DNA of 8,201 nucleotides from DATDDB01 sp041490205 (lineage in GTDB: Bacteria; Pseudomonadota; Gammaproteobacteria; Burkholderiales; Gallionellaceae): NCBI GenBank assembly GCA_041490205.1, contig JBGPSQ010000132.1:1-8201 (forward strand), read 5' to 3'. The number at the start of each line of letters is the position of its first letter. Positions within the stretch are counted from its first letter, which is position 1. The notes under the pieces were generated by a model. It was not told the DNA's origin, did not search any database, and was given only the letters and a program-made list of their open reading frames with translations. This document shows positions 1 through 5,557 of the stretch, piece by piece. A program made the position numbers and the translations under genes.

Positions 1-782
1 AGCGGCGCATGCCCGGCATCCCCGTGGTGCTCTATCCCACCCCCGTGCAGGGCGAGGGCGCGGCGCAGAAGATCGCCCAGGCCATCAAGGCGGCCAACGA
101 GCGCGCCGAGTGCGATGTCCTTATCGTCTGCCGGGGCGGCGGCAGCATCGAGGATTTGTGGTCTTTCAACGAAGAAGCGGTGGCGCGGGCGATTGCCGCC
201 AGCAAAATACCCGTGGTGAGCGGCGTGGGGCACGAAACCGACTTCACCATCGCCGATTTCGCCGCCGACCAGCGCGCCGCCACTCCCACCGCCGCCGCCC
301 AACTCGTCACCCCGGACCGCGAAGAACTGCTCCAGCGCCTGCGCAACAACGCCCGCCACCTGGCGCGCGCCCACCAGCGCCGCACGGAAAGCGCCATGCA
401 GCAGCTCGACTTTTTGCAGCGCCGCCTGGTGCACCCCGCACAGAAGATAGAGCAGCAGACCCAGCACCTGGGCCATTTGCAAAGCAGATTGCGCATGGCG
501 CGGCCCGACCTGGCATGGCTGAGCGTGCGGCTGGAAGAACACTCGCGCCGCCTGCCCGCCGCCATGCAGCGCAGGCTGGAAAACAGCGCGGCCCGCCTTG
601 CCGCCATGCAGCAGCACCTGGCCCACCTCGATCCAAACCAAGTGCTCGCGCGCGGCTACAGCATGGTGCGCGATGCAGAGGGCAGGATTGTTTCAAACAG
701 CGATGAAGTGGCGCTGGGGGCGCGGGTGGAGATTACGTTTGCCAAGGGATGGGCGCGGGCGGAGGTGGAGGAGAAGGGGTGA
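1..782 (+). CDS. xseA: Exodeoxyribonuclease VII large subunit, 3' part (5' end outside window)
   Basis: Large subunit of exonuclease VII, which with XseB degrades single-stranded DNA into acid-insoluble oligonucleotides in the cytoplasm. The reading frame is open from the first base (codons in frame with position 3) and ends at TGA 780-782. About 259 C-terminal residues are present of a family length near 450, so the OB-fold and the start of the catalytic domain lie upstream. Seen here: the IPVVLYPTPVQGEGA segment, the glycine-rich CRGGGSIEDLWSFNEE motif, then SGVGHETDFTIADFAAD and RAATPTAAAQLV. All are signature segments of the XseA catalytic domain. Next comes a long helical, Gln/Arg-rich coiled-coil region (about window positions 310-620). 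The conserved C-terminal LARGYSMVRD segment and a final beta-rich piece follow. The ATG at position 9 is internal, not a start. No downstream partner gene follows on the same strand. Confidence 0.97.
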   Translation, partial: RRMPGIPVVLYPTPVQGEGAAQKIAQAIKAANERAECDVLIVCRGGGSIEDLWSFNEEAVARAIAASKIPVVSGVGHETDFTIADFAADQRAATPTAAAQLVTPDREELLQRLRNNARHLARAHQRRTESAMQQLDFLQRRLVHPAQKIEQQTQHLGHLQSRLRMARPDLAWLSVRLEEHSRRLPAAMQRRLENSAARLAAMQQHLAHLDPNQVLARGYSMVRDAEGRIVSNSDEVALGARVEITFAKGWARAEVEEKG

Positions 783-809
783 TTGGGGTTGGCGAGGCCG
801 TCCCAAAAA

Positions 810-842
810 TTTCACCTGTAGGTGCGAATTCATTCGCACAGG
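810..842 (+). repeat. REP-like palindrome, single copy downstream of xseA
   Basis: The core GTGCGAATTCATTCGCAC (822-839) is a perfect 8-bp inverted repeat around a TC loop. It is preceded by GTAGG, which overlaps its first bases. This is the layout of REP elements, a 5' GTAG-type tetranucleotide followed by a hairpin, of the kind mobilised by RAYT/TnpA-REP transposases. The full 33 bases are identical to the reverse complement of 5525-5557, and 26 bases also match 5463-5488. It lies 28 bases after the xseA stop, a typical REP site, and could stabilise the mRNA 3' end. No RAYT gene is in the window. Confidence 0.85.
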
Positions 843-981
843 GGACTAACATCCGGTGCAATGCGCTTTGCTTATTGACGCCCTACGGCATACGCCTTAC
901 GCTGGTTGTCCCCCTTACTCCACAGCCCCCTCGCCAGTTCGCGACGGGTGCAGTGGAGGCGGCACAAGTTGTCCGGAATAA

Positions 982-1173
982 TTATTTCTGAGTTTTCCCG
1001 GATTCGCCGGATTTTTGTGCGGCCACGAATTCTTCATAGCACTCCATGCCGCAGAAGTATTCGATGTATTCTGCGCCCTGTGGCGTGAAGGCGGAACTCA
1101 GGGGTATCTCTTTGCGGCAAACGGCACAGGCAATTTGCTGTTCCGGCATTTGCGGACGGTTTGGGCCAGGCAT
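982..1173 (-). CDS. Small four-cysteine zinc-ribbon-like protein (DUF3330 type)
   Basis: Protein of 63 residues. The start ATG at 1173-1171 is chosen because a near-perfect Shine-Dalgarno (GGAAGGAGGT) precedes it by 5-6 bases. The open frame extends 22 codons further upstream to 1239, but that stretch overlaps the likely promoter. CxxC (C16, C19) and CxxxC (C41, C45) pairs flank a segment with IPLSSAF and GAEYIEYFCG, as in the DUF3330 family of small proteins, some of which travel with mercury-resistance transposons. The four cysteines probably bind one zinc ion. The tail is short, charged and probably disordered. There is no signal peptide, so it should be cytoplasmic. The gene is transcribed alone, divergently from the membrane-protein gene to its right, and no mer or transposon genes are present. 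Function is unknown; a metal-binding or protein-binding adaptor is the most that can be inferred. Confidence 0.8.
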   Translation of the reverse strand: MPGPNRPQMPEQQIACAVCRKEIPLSSAFTPQGAEYIEYFCGMECYEEFVAAQKSGESGKTQK

Positions 1174-1210
1174 GGCACACCTCCTTCCAGTATTTTGCGA
1201 CTGTGGAATA

Positions 1211-1239
1211 ATGTTACGCCTTGCGTTGTTTTCCCGCAA
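1211..1239 (-). promoter_or_regulatory. Candidate sigma70 promoter for the zinc-ribbon gene
   Basis: On the minus strand, TTGCGG (1239-1234), a 17-base spacer and TAACAT (1216-1211) give a moderate -35/-10 pair. Transcription would begin near 1204, leaving a leader of about 31 bases that contains the strong Shine-Dalgarno. Matches are only 3/6 and 4/6, so this is a candidate supported mainly by spacing and position. Confidence 0.4.
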
Positions 1240-1317
1240 TTGGGCGGGTGGTTTAAATTGTTCCCGTCGTTTGGCTTCCGGTATGCCCCGCGCCGGGATT
1301 TGATGGTGCGATTCGCT

Positions 1318-1346
1318 TTGACTGCGGGCACGTTTATTCCTAATAT
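1318..1346 (+). promoter_or_regulatory. Candidate sigma70 promoter for the 1384-2245 gene pair
   Basis: TTGACT (1318-1323), a 17-base spacer and TAATAT (1341-1346) match the sigma70 consensus at 5/6 and 4/6 positions with ideal spacing. The expected start near 1353 lies about 30 bases upstream of the first gene, and no competing gene occupies this stretch. Confidence 0.6.
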
Positions 1347-1383
1347 CACTGGCCGAGGGGCGGTTTAGTCACAATTGGGCAGT

Positions 1384-1893
1384 ATGAGCGAGAACGAACT
1401 GAAAACACTGTCTTCGGCGCAAACCTTTTTTATGAAGGTTCTGTTTCCGCCCGTATGGATTTCAATGTTCGGGCTCGGCACGCTGGCGTTATGGTTTGGT
1501 GCCATGCATGGAAAAAATGGCTCGCAGCCGCCGGAGGCCATGAAATGGCTGTTCCTGCTCCTTTGGCTGGCGGGAACTGCCTTTATCCTTTGGGGGTGTG
1601 CTGGTTTAAAGCGGGTGCGAGTGGATTCAAACTTTCTCTATGTGTCGAACTACCTGCGTGAAATTTCCGTGCCCCTGAAAATGATCTCGGATGTTGAGGA
1701 GATACGTTGGATCAATATCCATCCTGTTACAGTCCATTTTCGAAGCACAACTGATTTCGGGCGGCGCATCACATTCATGCCGAGGATTCGCATGTTCGCA
1801 TTGTGGAGTTCGCATCCGGTCGTGGCAGAGTTAAAGCATCTTGCGGGGCTGACTCCTCAGTCGTTATCCAACAGCGGCGATGAGATGAAATGA
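1384..1893 (+). CDS. Two-helix membrane protein with C-terminal PH-like domain, function unknown
   Basis: A 169-residue protein that I do not recognise by name. Two hydrophobic segments (about residues 18-41 and 54-74) are separated by a short Gly/Pro-rich loop. A predicted beta-rich region (about 76-135) follows, with alternating hydrophobic residues such as FLYVSNYLREISVPL and TVHFRSTTDFGRRITFMPR. This layout, two helices and then a small beta domain, resembles bacterial PH-domain membrane proteins. The domain would lie on the cytoplasmic face if the N-terminus is inside. Start choice is uncertain: ATG 1384 is preferred, but an in-frame TTG at 1375 has a GAGGGG (1355-1360) upstream and would add three residues. 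The stop TGA 1891-1893 lies one base before the next ATG, so the two genes are probably translationally coupled. Confidence 0.72.
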   Translation: MSENELKTLSSAQTFFMKVLFPPVWISMFGLGTLALWFGAMHGKNGSQPPEAMKWLFLLLWLAGTAFILWGCAGLKRVRVDSNFLYVSNYLREISVPLKMISDVEEIRWINIHPVTVHFRSTTDFGRRITFMPRIRMFALWSSHPVVAELKHLAGLTPQSLSNSGDEMK

Positions 1894-1894
1894 A

Positions 1895-2245
1895 ATGAGA
1901 CTAGCCATGCCGCACGGAAATTTTTTTGTCATGCTCATGGCGCTGGTCATTTCAGCTTTCGCCCCATCCGCACATGCCGCTACCGACCCCTACCTGAGAA
2001 TAGCCGAGGGCGACAGCCGCGCGAGAGTCGTCAGGCTGCTGGGGGAGCCCGCCGACCCGCGCAAAGACCTTAACGCCGCCGAGCGGAAAAACATCAATGC
2101 CGCGCTGAAAATAACCGACCACAAGGACTCGGTGGAATTCGCGATCTGGAAGCAGAGCAGCCATCTCTACTATCTCATCGGTTTCAACAAGAAAGATGTT
2201 GTCGCCACAAAACACAGGATACTCGCCATCGCAGGCGCAAAGTGA
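1895..2245 (+). CDS. Secreted small protein with BamE/SmpA-like fold
   Basis: A 116-residue protein. A hydrophobic N-terminus (about residues 10-25) ends in SAHA-A, a good signal peptidase I site after residue 28, so the mature product of about 88 residues should be periplasmic. There is no lipobox cysteine, unlike true BamE lipoproteins. The mature part has the segment IAEGDSRARVVRLLGEPADPR (about 36-56). This resembles the helix-turn pattern of SmpA/OmlA (BamE-like) domains, where an I..G.s..eV..llG.P motif precedes a beta sheet. Strand-like stretches VEFAIWK and HLYYLIGFNKKDVV follow. A second in-frame ATG at 1907 could also serve as the start. It follows the PH-like membrane gene after a one-base gap and probably shares its transcript. 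An envelope-related role is inferred; the actual function is unknown. Confidence 0.78.
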   Translation: MRLAMPHGNFFVMLMALVISAFAPSAHAATDPYLRIAEGDSRARVVRLLGEPADPRKDLNAAERKNINAALKITDHKDSVEFAIWKQSSHLYYLIGFNKKDVVATKHRILAIAGAK

Positions 2246-2260
2246 TGAGACTGGCTGGGC

Positions 2261-2275
2261 GGGCACATCGTGCCC
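2261..2275 (+). terminator. Small hairpin after the BamE-like gene, weak terminator candidate
   Basis: GGGCAC-ATC-GTGCCC forms a perfect 6-bp stem with a 3-base loop 15 bases after the stop codon. No T-run follows, so it is at best an incomplete terminator or an mRNA 3'-end hairpin. Confidence 0.3.
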
Positions 2276-2384
2276 ATGCTGCGAATAAATCAAGTTTGCT
2301 TCAACTTATTCTCCGCCACTCGTGAAATGCATCAGTATAACTACGTAAGTATATCTACATATATTTGCAACGCGTTGGAATATC

Positions 2385-2390
2385 TATAAT
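2385..2390 (+). promoter_or_regulatory. Candidate -10 box (TATAAT) of the cold-shock gene
   Basis: A perfect TATAAT lies in an AT-rich stretch (2336-2395) that contrasts with its GC-rich surroundings. TTTGCA at 2364-2369 is a possible -35 with a short 15-base spacer. Transcription from here would start near 2397 and give a leader of roughly 88 bases, consistent with the long 5' untranslated regions typical of cspA-type genes. A second TATAAC lies at 2336-2341. Confidence 0.45.
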
Positions 2391-2484
2391 TAATCACCTT
2401 TGGTTCAATGCCGATGCAAGTGAAGCATTGGTGGCGCTACGAAAGGATTTTGGTTTTTATCTTTATTACCCAGGGGAATGTCTC

Positions 2485-2688
2485 ATGACAACAGGAACGG
2501 TCAAGTGGTTCAACGACTCAAAGGGTTTTGGATTTGTCACTCCAGACGATGGGAGCGATGATTTGTTCGCGCACTATTCGGCAATCAACATGGGCGGTTT
2601 CAAGTCGCTCAAGGAAGGCCAAAAGGTCAGTTTTGAGGTGGTACAAGGGGCAAAAGGGAAGCAAGCGTCCAATATTCAGGTCGTTTAA
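2485..2688 (+). CDS. Cold-shock protein, CspA family
   Basis: A 67-residue single cold-shock domain, the usual length for the family. CSD proteins bind single-stranded RNA and DNA, melt RNA structure and act as antiterminators or RNA chaperones in the cytoplasm. The protein opens with MTTGTVKWFNDSKGFGFV. RNP1 is KGFGFV (13-18) and RNP2 is DLFAHYSAI (26-34), with the surface aromatics W8, F15, F17, F28, H30 and Y31 present. ATG 2485 is chosen because family members begin exactly here and AGGGGA sits about 8 bases upstream; the frame is open 40 codons further but that stretch is leader. The gene stands alone, with its own AT-rich promoter region and a strong terminator. The paralogue type (cold-induced or constitutive) cannot be told from the sequence. 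Confidence 0.96.
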   Translation: MTTGTVKWFNDSKGFGFVTPDDGSDDLFAHYSAINMGGFKSLKEGQKVSFEVVQGAKGKQASNIQVV

Positions 2689-2738
2689 TAGTTAACTCAG
2701 GCGCGCTCGATTTTCCACCGGGCGCCAGCCATGGGATC

Positions 2739-2768
2739 AATGGAGTCCATAGGACTCCATTGTTTTTT
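2739..2768 (+). terminator. Rho-independent terminator of the cold-shock gene
   Basis: AATGGAGTCC (2739-2748) and GGACTCCATT (2752-2761) form a perfect 10-bp stem with a 3-base ATA loop. A G and then six T (2763-2768) follow directly. It begins about 50 bases after the csp stop codon and closes that transcription unit. Confidence 0.93.
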
Positions 2769-2991
2769 CATTCGTTCAATATTCCGCGCAGTTTTGGTTG
2801 GGGCCTGTTCGCCGGGCATGGGCAGGTTTTGCCCAGCCAACCGCCACCCTATTTGCTATATTGTTGGCCGAAGGGTCGGGTTAAATGCCGCCTGATCAAC
2901 GATACGGGGCCATCGCCGACGACAGGTGGCAGCAAGCCATACATTGAGGCAAGCGCCTTGCGTTGAATCAATTTGCATGAGGGGAGGCATC

Positions 2992-3531
2992 ATGAAACTA
3001 CGCCTTAGACTTCTGCTATTGCTGCTTTCTTCATTCTGGAGGAAGCCCCTGGGGCTCCTGGATGAGTCTGTAATTACGCTAACCGTCTTGCCTAACGACA
3101 TTGATGTCTGGAAAGTTTCGGACGATCGCTATTTCGCGCTGATGGACCTGGGCAGGATGGATCTGGTCACTCGTTCGGGCGTGCTGAAATTGATGTTGAA
3201 AAACAAATGGCGGCCACTGGTCACTTTTAACACGATACGCTTTCGCCACTCGTTGAGGGTGTTTCAGCGGTACCAATTAAAAACCAGGGTCGTGTGGTGG
3301 GACGATACGACTTTTTATTGGAAGCAGGTTTTTGAGCGCAAAGGCCGGGTGGTCGCCACCGGGTACGTGTGTGGAACCCCGCTTGCCTTGCATGGCGCAG
3401 TCCCGCCGCAAAAAATACTGGATCATCTCGGGCTATCGGTCACAAAGCCAAACCAGCCTGCAATTGTGGCAAGGCTGAAAGAACTGGAAGACCTGGTTCA
3501 CGAAACCCAAAAAGAAAAGCACCAATTGTGA
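2992..3531 (+). CDS. Thioesterase family protein (hotdog fold, 4HBT/THEM6-like)
   Basis: A 179-residue protein that probably hydrolyses acyl-CoA or a related thioester; the substrate is unknown. The start ATG 2992 has AGGGGAGG (2980-2987) just upstream; the 22 extra in-frame codons before it carry no such signal. A short basic/leucine-rich N-terminal segment (KLRLRLLLLLLSSFW) could associate with the membrane, as the N-terminal segment of THEM6-type proteins does. Then come VLPNDIDVWKVSDDRYFALMDLGRMDL, the hotdog-family pattern in which an aspartate/asparagine-rich loop leads into the central helix, and strands with TFNTIRFRHSLRVFQRYQLKTRVVWWDDTTFYWKQVFERKGRVVATGYV, typical of 4HBT_2 proteins. 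The C-terminus is charged and helical. It lies 45 bases before a dienoyl-CoA isomerase-like gene, so both probably form one acyl-CoA-related unit. No clear promoter was found between the csp terminator and this gene. Confidence 0.85.
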   Translation: MKLRLRLLLLLLSSFWRKPLGLLDESVITLTVLPNDIDVWKVSDDRYFALMDLGRMDLVTRSGVLKLMLKNKWRPLVTFNTIRFRHSLRVFQRYQLKTRVVWWDDTTFYWKQVFERKGRVVATGYVCGTPLALHGAVPPQKILDHLGLSVTKPNQPAIVARLKELEDLVHETQKEKHQL

Positions 3532-3576
3532 TTTTAGTCAGGAGGCTCCGGGAGCCGTCACTCAGGGGGATTGGTC

Positions 3577-4341
3577 ATGAAATTTGAGACGTTGGCCGTA
3601 AGCGAAACCGATGGAATTGCACATATCGAATTAAATCGCCCCGAAAAGGCGAACGCCCTGAGCGGTTTGATGTGGAAGGAGTTAAGGGCCGCCTTTGACT
3701 GGCTGGACGCAAGCGATGCGCGCGCCGGGGTGTTGAGCGCACGGGGCAAGCACTTCACGGCAGGCATCGACCTCGAATTGCTGATGGCTGTGAAATCCGA
3801 TACTGCCGCACAGCCGAAAGAAGCAAGGCAAGAGCATCTGCGCGGGATCATAGCCGGGTTGCAGAATGCGGTCAGCGCCGCAGAATCATGCCGCAAGCCC
3901 ATACTGGCGGCAATCCATGGTGCGTGCCTCGGGGCGGGCGTGGATTTAGTGACCGCCTGCGACATGCGATATTCCACCCAAGATGCCAGGTTCTCGGTGA
4001 AAGAGGTGGATTTGGGGATTGTGGCCGATCTCGGCACGCTCCAGCGTATTCCTCGGTTGATAGGAGAAGGGCTCGCACGCGAACTGGCCTATACAGGCAG
4101 GGAATTCGACGGCAAGGAAGCGCACGCAATGCGGCTGGTGAACCAAATATTTCCGGACAAGGACAGCCTCATAAAATCCGTCATGGAGATTGCAGTCTGT
4201 ATTGCGCAGAAATCTCCCCTGGCTATTCGCGGAATAAAAGACACGCTTAACTACAGCCGGGATCATTCCGTGGCAGAGGGGCTGGCATTCGCGGCGACCA
4301 GGAATGCGACCATATTGTCCCCGTCTGACCGCACGGAATAG
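3577..4341 (+). CDS. Crotonase-family protein, delta(3,5)-delta(2,4)-dienoyl-CoA isomerase-like
   Basis: A 254-residue enoyl-CoA hydratase/isomerase superfamily protein. In ECH1-type enzymes, 3,5-dienoyl-CoA is converted to 2,4-dienoyl-CoA during oxidation of unsaturated fatty acids. The start ATG 3577 has AGGGGGA six bases upstream; a TTG at 3571 is the alternative. Oxyanion-hole segments are HFTAGIDL (59-66) and HGACLGAGVDL (114-124). The diagnostic part is KEVDLGIVADLGTLQRIP (142-159), very close to mammalian ECH1. D123, E143 and D151 fall at the same spacing (20 and 8) as the three ECH1 acidic residues Asp176, Glu196 and Asp204, so catalysis looks intact. The protein stops at NATILSPSDRTE, about 17-20 residues before the usual C-terminal end of bacterial relatives. 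This may be natural variation or a late frameshift. The short gap to the upstream thioesterase suggests co-transcription. Confidence 0.9.
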   Translation: MKFETLAVSETDGIAHIELNRPEKANALSGLMWKELRAAFDWLDASDARAGVLSARGKHFTAGIDLELLMAVKSDTAAQPKEARQEHLRGIIAGLQNAVSAAESCRKPILAAIHGACLGAGVDLVTACDMRYSTQDARFSVKEVDLGIVADLGTLQRIPRLIGEGLARELAYTGREFDGKEAHAMRLVNQIFPDKDSLIKSVMEIAVCIAQKSPLAIRGIKDTLNYSRDHSVAEGLAFAATRNATILSPSDRTE

Positions 4342-4372
4342 CCCGGCACGGCATGCTGTGCGCAGCTATTCC
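4335..4372. terminator. Imperfect 38-bp palindrome shared by two convergent gene ends
   Basis: GGAATAGC (4335-4342) pairs with GCTATTCC (4365-4372). Nested inside on the same axis are GCAC (4346-4349) with GTGC (4358-4361) and a central GCATGC (4351-4356). The only unpaired positions are three symmetric mismatches per arm and one G-T pair. The TAG of the isomerase (4339-4341) sits in the left arm and the TAG of the minus-strand gene (4366-4368) in the right arm. No T-run of six follows on either side; only four T (4375-4378) lie to the right. A bidirectional terminator or 3'-end stabilising hairpin is the likely role. Confidence 0.6.
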
Positions 4373-4761
4373 ACTTTTGGAAGAGCATGGTCTGATTTTT
4401 CAAGCTCCCAGAATTCGTCATGCTCGGAATGGGTGGTTTTGTCTTTTGCGGCTGCGGTCGGCTTGGTCTTCACCAGCCATTTTCTGTCATCAAGCTGGAA
4501 AATATAGTGCTGAACCGGTGCGTCAGGCTCCTCTTGCAGGGTGACGCTGATCTGCCCGGACGATTGCAGGACAGACCAGGTCCCGGCAGCGCTGCCGCAC
4601 ATTGCATGGAGGTATGCCTTGCCATCCGGAAACAGGAATAACGCCGGGCCTTCTTTTTTCACGCCTCCGGAAACCCAAACGCCTGCATATTGAGTGGAGT
4701 CGCTCGCAAAAGAGGCCGCAGAGGAGAAGACGAAAAGCAAAAGGATGAGCAAAGTTTTCAT
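4366..4761 (-). CDS. Small secreted protein, function unknown
   Basis: A 131-residue protein that I cannot assign to a family. The start ATG at 4761-4759 is preceded by AAAGGA at a suitable distance. A classical signal peptide (MKTLLILLLFVFSSAASFA, cleavage after about residue 19) predicts export to the periplasm. The mature part begins with YAGVWVSGGVKKEGPALFLFPDGKAYL and continues with GTWSVLQSSGQISVTLQ and YIFQLDDRKWLV. The alternating strands with G-x-W motifs suggest a small beta-barrel or lipocalin-like sheet. There is one cysteine (C55), so no internal disulfide. The C-terminus is rich in charged residues and histidine. It lies 65 bases after the DUF1566 gene on the same strand with no terminator between them, so the two secreted proteins are probably co-transcribed. 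Confidence 0.75.
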   Translation of the reverse strand: MKTLLILLLFVFSSAASFASDSTQYAGVWVSGGVKKEGPALFLFPDGKAYLHAMCGSAAGTWSVLQSSGQISVTLQEEPDAPVQHYIFQLDDRKWLVKTKPTAAAKDKTTHSEHDEFWELEKSDHALPKVE

Positions 4762-4826
4762 TGAGTATCCTTTGGGCTAATGAACAAATTTGCGGCGCGC
4801 TTTATCAACCCTGCGATGCATTTCAA

Positions 4827-5387
4827 TCATTTCCGCACCAGCCGCACGGAGCCGTTGTCATTGCGGCCAATATAATAGCCTCCGGCGCCAAAGCCGATGC
4901 CCAGGGCGTTGCCGCCCGACGGCAACGCTTTCGGCGCAGCCGCCCAGAACCAGGTCACGGGCGTGTCCGGGAACACCGTGGCGTTGATTGCGGGAATCTG
5001 GCAGGCATCCTCCACGATGGAAGACAGTTCATCCATCGTGGGCAGCCGCCAGTCCGATTTTCCGTCCAGTCCCGTCCCCGCATTCGCTTGTGCCGCATAT
5101 TGATTGGCGGTCTCCAGGGTGAACATGCTTGCCGCGCCCTGGCAGGTGTCCTGGGTATGGTCTGCGGACTTGCCGGGGGTGAACATCATTCCCGCAGGAC
5201 AGCGCTGCCATTCAAGCCCGGTCTTTTTATGCCGCACGACCGAGCCGTGCGCCAGGAATTCAAAGTCGGAAGTGGGTGTACTGAGCTTGGCATTGTTGTC
5301 GCAGTCCGCGTAGGCATTGCCAAACAATACCGGGGCGCAGGCCCATAGAAGCAAAGCCGGTATCAGCATCTTTCCAGTTTGTTTCAT
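4827..5387 (-). CDS. Secreted DUF1566 (Lcl C-terminal-like) domain protein
   Basis: A 186-residue exported protein. The start ATG at 5387-5385 has GGAGG eight bases upstream. The signal peptide ends near AYA-D (residue 27). A cysteine at residue 17 (LLWAC) is a poor lipobox because of the tryptophan, so a soluble or periplasmic product is favoured. DUF1566 features in order: VVRHKKTGLEWQRCPAG (51-66), a middle part with an ANQYAAQAN helix, GKSDWRLPTMDELSSIVE (109-126) with the hallmark DWRLPT, then INATVFPDTPVTWFWAAAP (134-152) and the closing NGSVRLVRK. C29, C63, C82 and C129 in the mature part could form two disulfides. DUF1566 domains are found in surface or secreted proteins, with a C-type-lectin/FGE-like fold likely; the biochemical role is unknown. 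It is first in a probable two-gene unit and divergent from the ArnT-like gene. Confidence 0.87.
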   Translation of the reverse strand: MKQTGKMLIPALLLWACAPVLFGNAYADCDNNAKLSTPTSDFEFLAHGSVVRHKKTGLEWQRCPAGMMFTPGKSADHTQDTCQGAASMFTLETANQYAAQANAGTGLDGKSDWRLPTMDELSSIVEDACQIPAINATVFPDTPVTWFWAAAPKALPSGGNALGIGFGAGGYYIGRNDNGSVRLVRK

Positions 5388-5462
5388 TTGATTTTCCTCC
5401 GCCAGTCATTGTTTTGCAATTCTACTCCTGCCATATCAAAGCGGAGCAGGGGTTATGCGAAG

Positions 5463-5488
5463 CCTGTAGGTGCGAATTCATTCGCACA
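5463..5488 (+). repeat. REP-like palindrome, left member of an inverted pair
   Basis: Same element as at 810-842: CCTGTAGG followed by the perfect hairpin core GTGCGAATTCATTCGCAC (5470-5487). It is in plus orientation. Its 26 bases are the exact reverse complement of 5527-5552. Confidence 0.85.
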
Positions 5489-5524
5489 AGGAAGAAATTG
5501 TGTGCCACCCCGCGGGGGCAAAAA

Positions 5525-5557
5525 CCTGTGCGAATGAATTCGCACCTACAGGTGAAA
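5525..5557 (-). repeat. REP-like palindrome, right member of an inverted pair
   Basis: Reverse-oriented copy. Its 33 bases are the exact reverse complement of 810-842, and 26 of them (5527-5552) pair perfectly with 5463-5488 across a 38-base spacer. Together the two form a BIME-like unit able to extrude a long cruciform or RNA hairpin. Confidence 0.85.

Noticed and set aside
32..607. A 191-codon minus-strand open frame inside xseA
   Set aside because: It is antisense to a strongly conserved gene and is Arg/Ser/Ala-rich without motifs.
1174..1239. Longer N-terminus for the zinc-ribbon protein
   Set aside because: The extension overlaps the proposed promoter and lacks a Shine-Dalgarno, whereas ATG 1173-1171 has an excellent one.
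2365..2484. In-frame 40-codon upstream extension of the cold-shock gene
   Set aside because: CspA family proteins start at the MTTGTVKWF position, a Shine-Dalgarno sits before that ATG, and the upstream part contains the likely -10 box.
2760..2966. A 68-codon open frame between the csp terminator and the thioesterase gene
   Set aside because: It starts inside the terminator T-run, has no ribosome site and resembles no protein. I see nothing else certain in the gap 2769-2991.
4342..4544. Frameshifted continuation of the isomerase-like gene in the other two plus frames
   Set aside because: Neither frame gives residues like the usual crotonase C-terminus, so I could not support a frameshift or call the gene a pseudogene.
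810..5557. CRISPR array or insertion-sequence ends built from the repeated palindromes
   Set aside because: There are only three copies, with irregular spacing and mixed orientation. No transposase or cas gene lies between them, and the layout fits REP elements.
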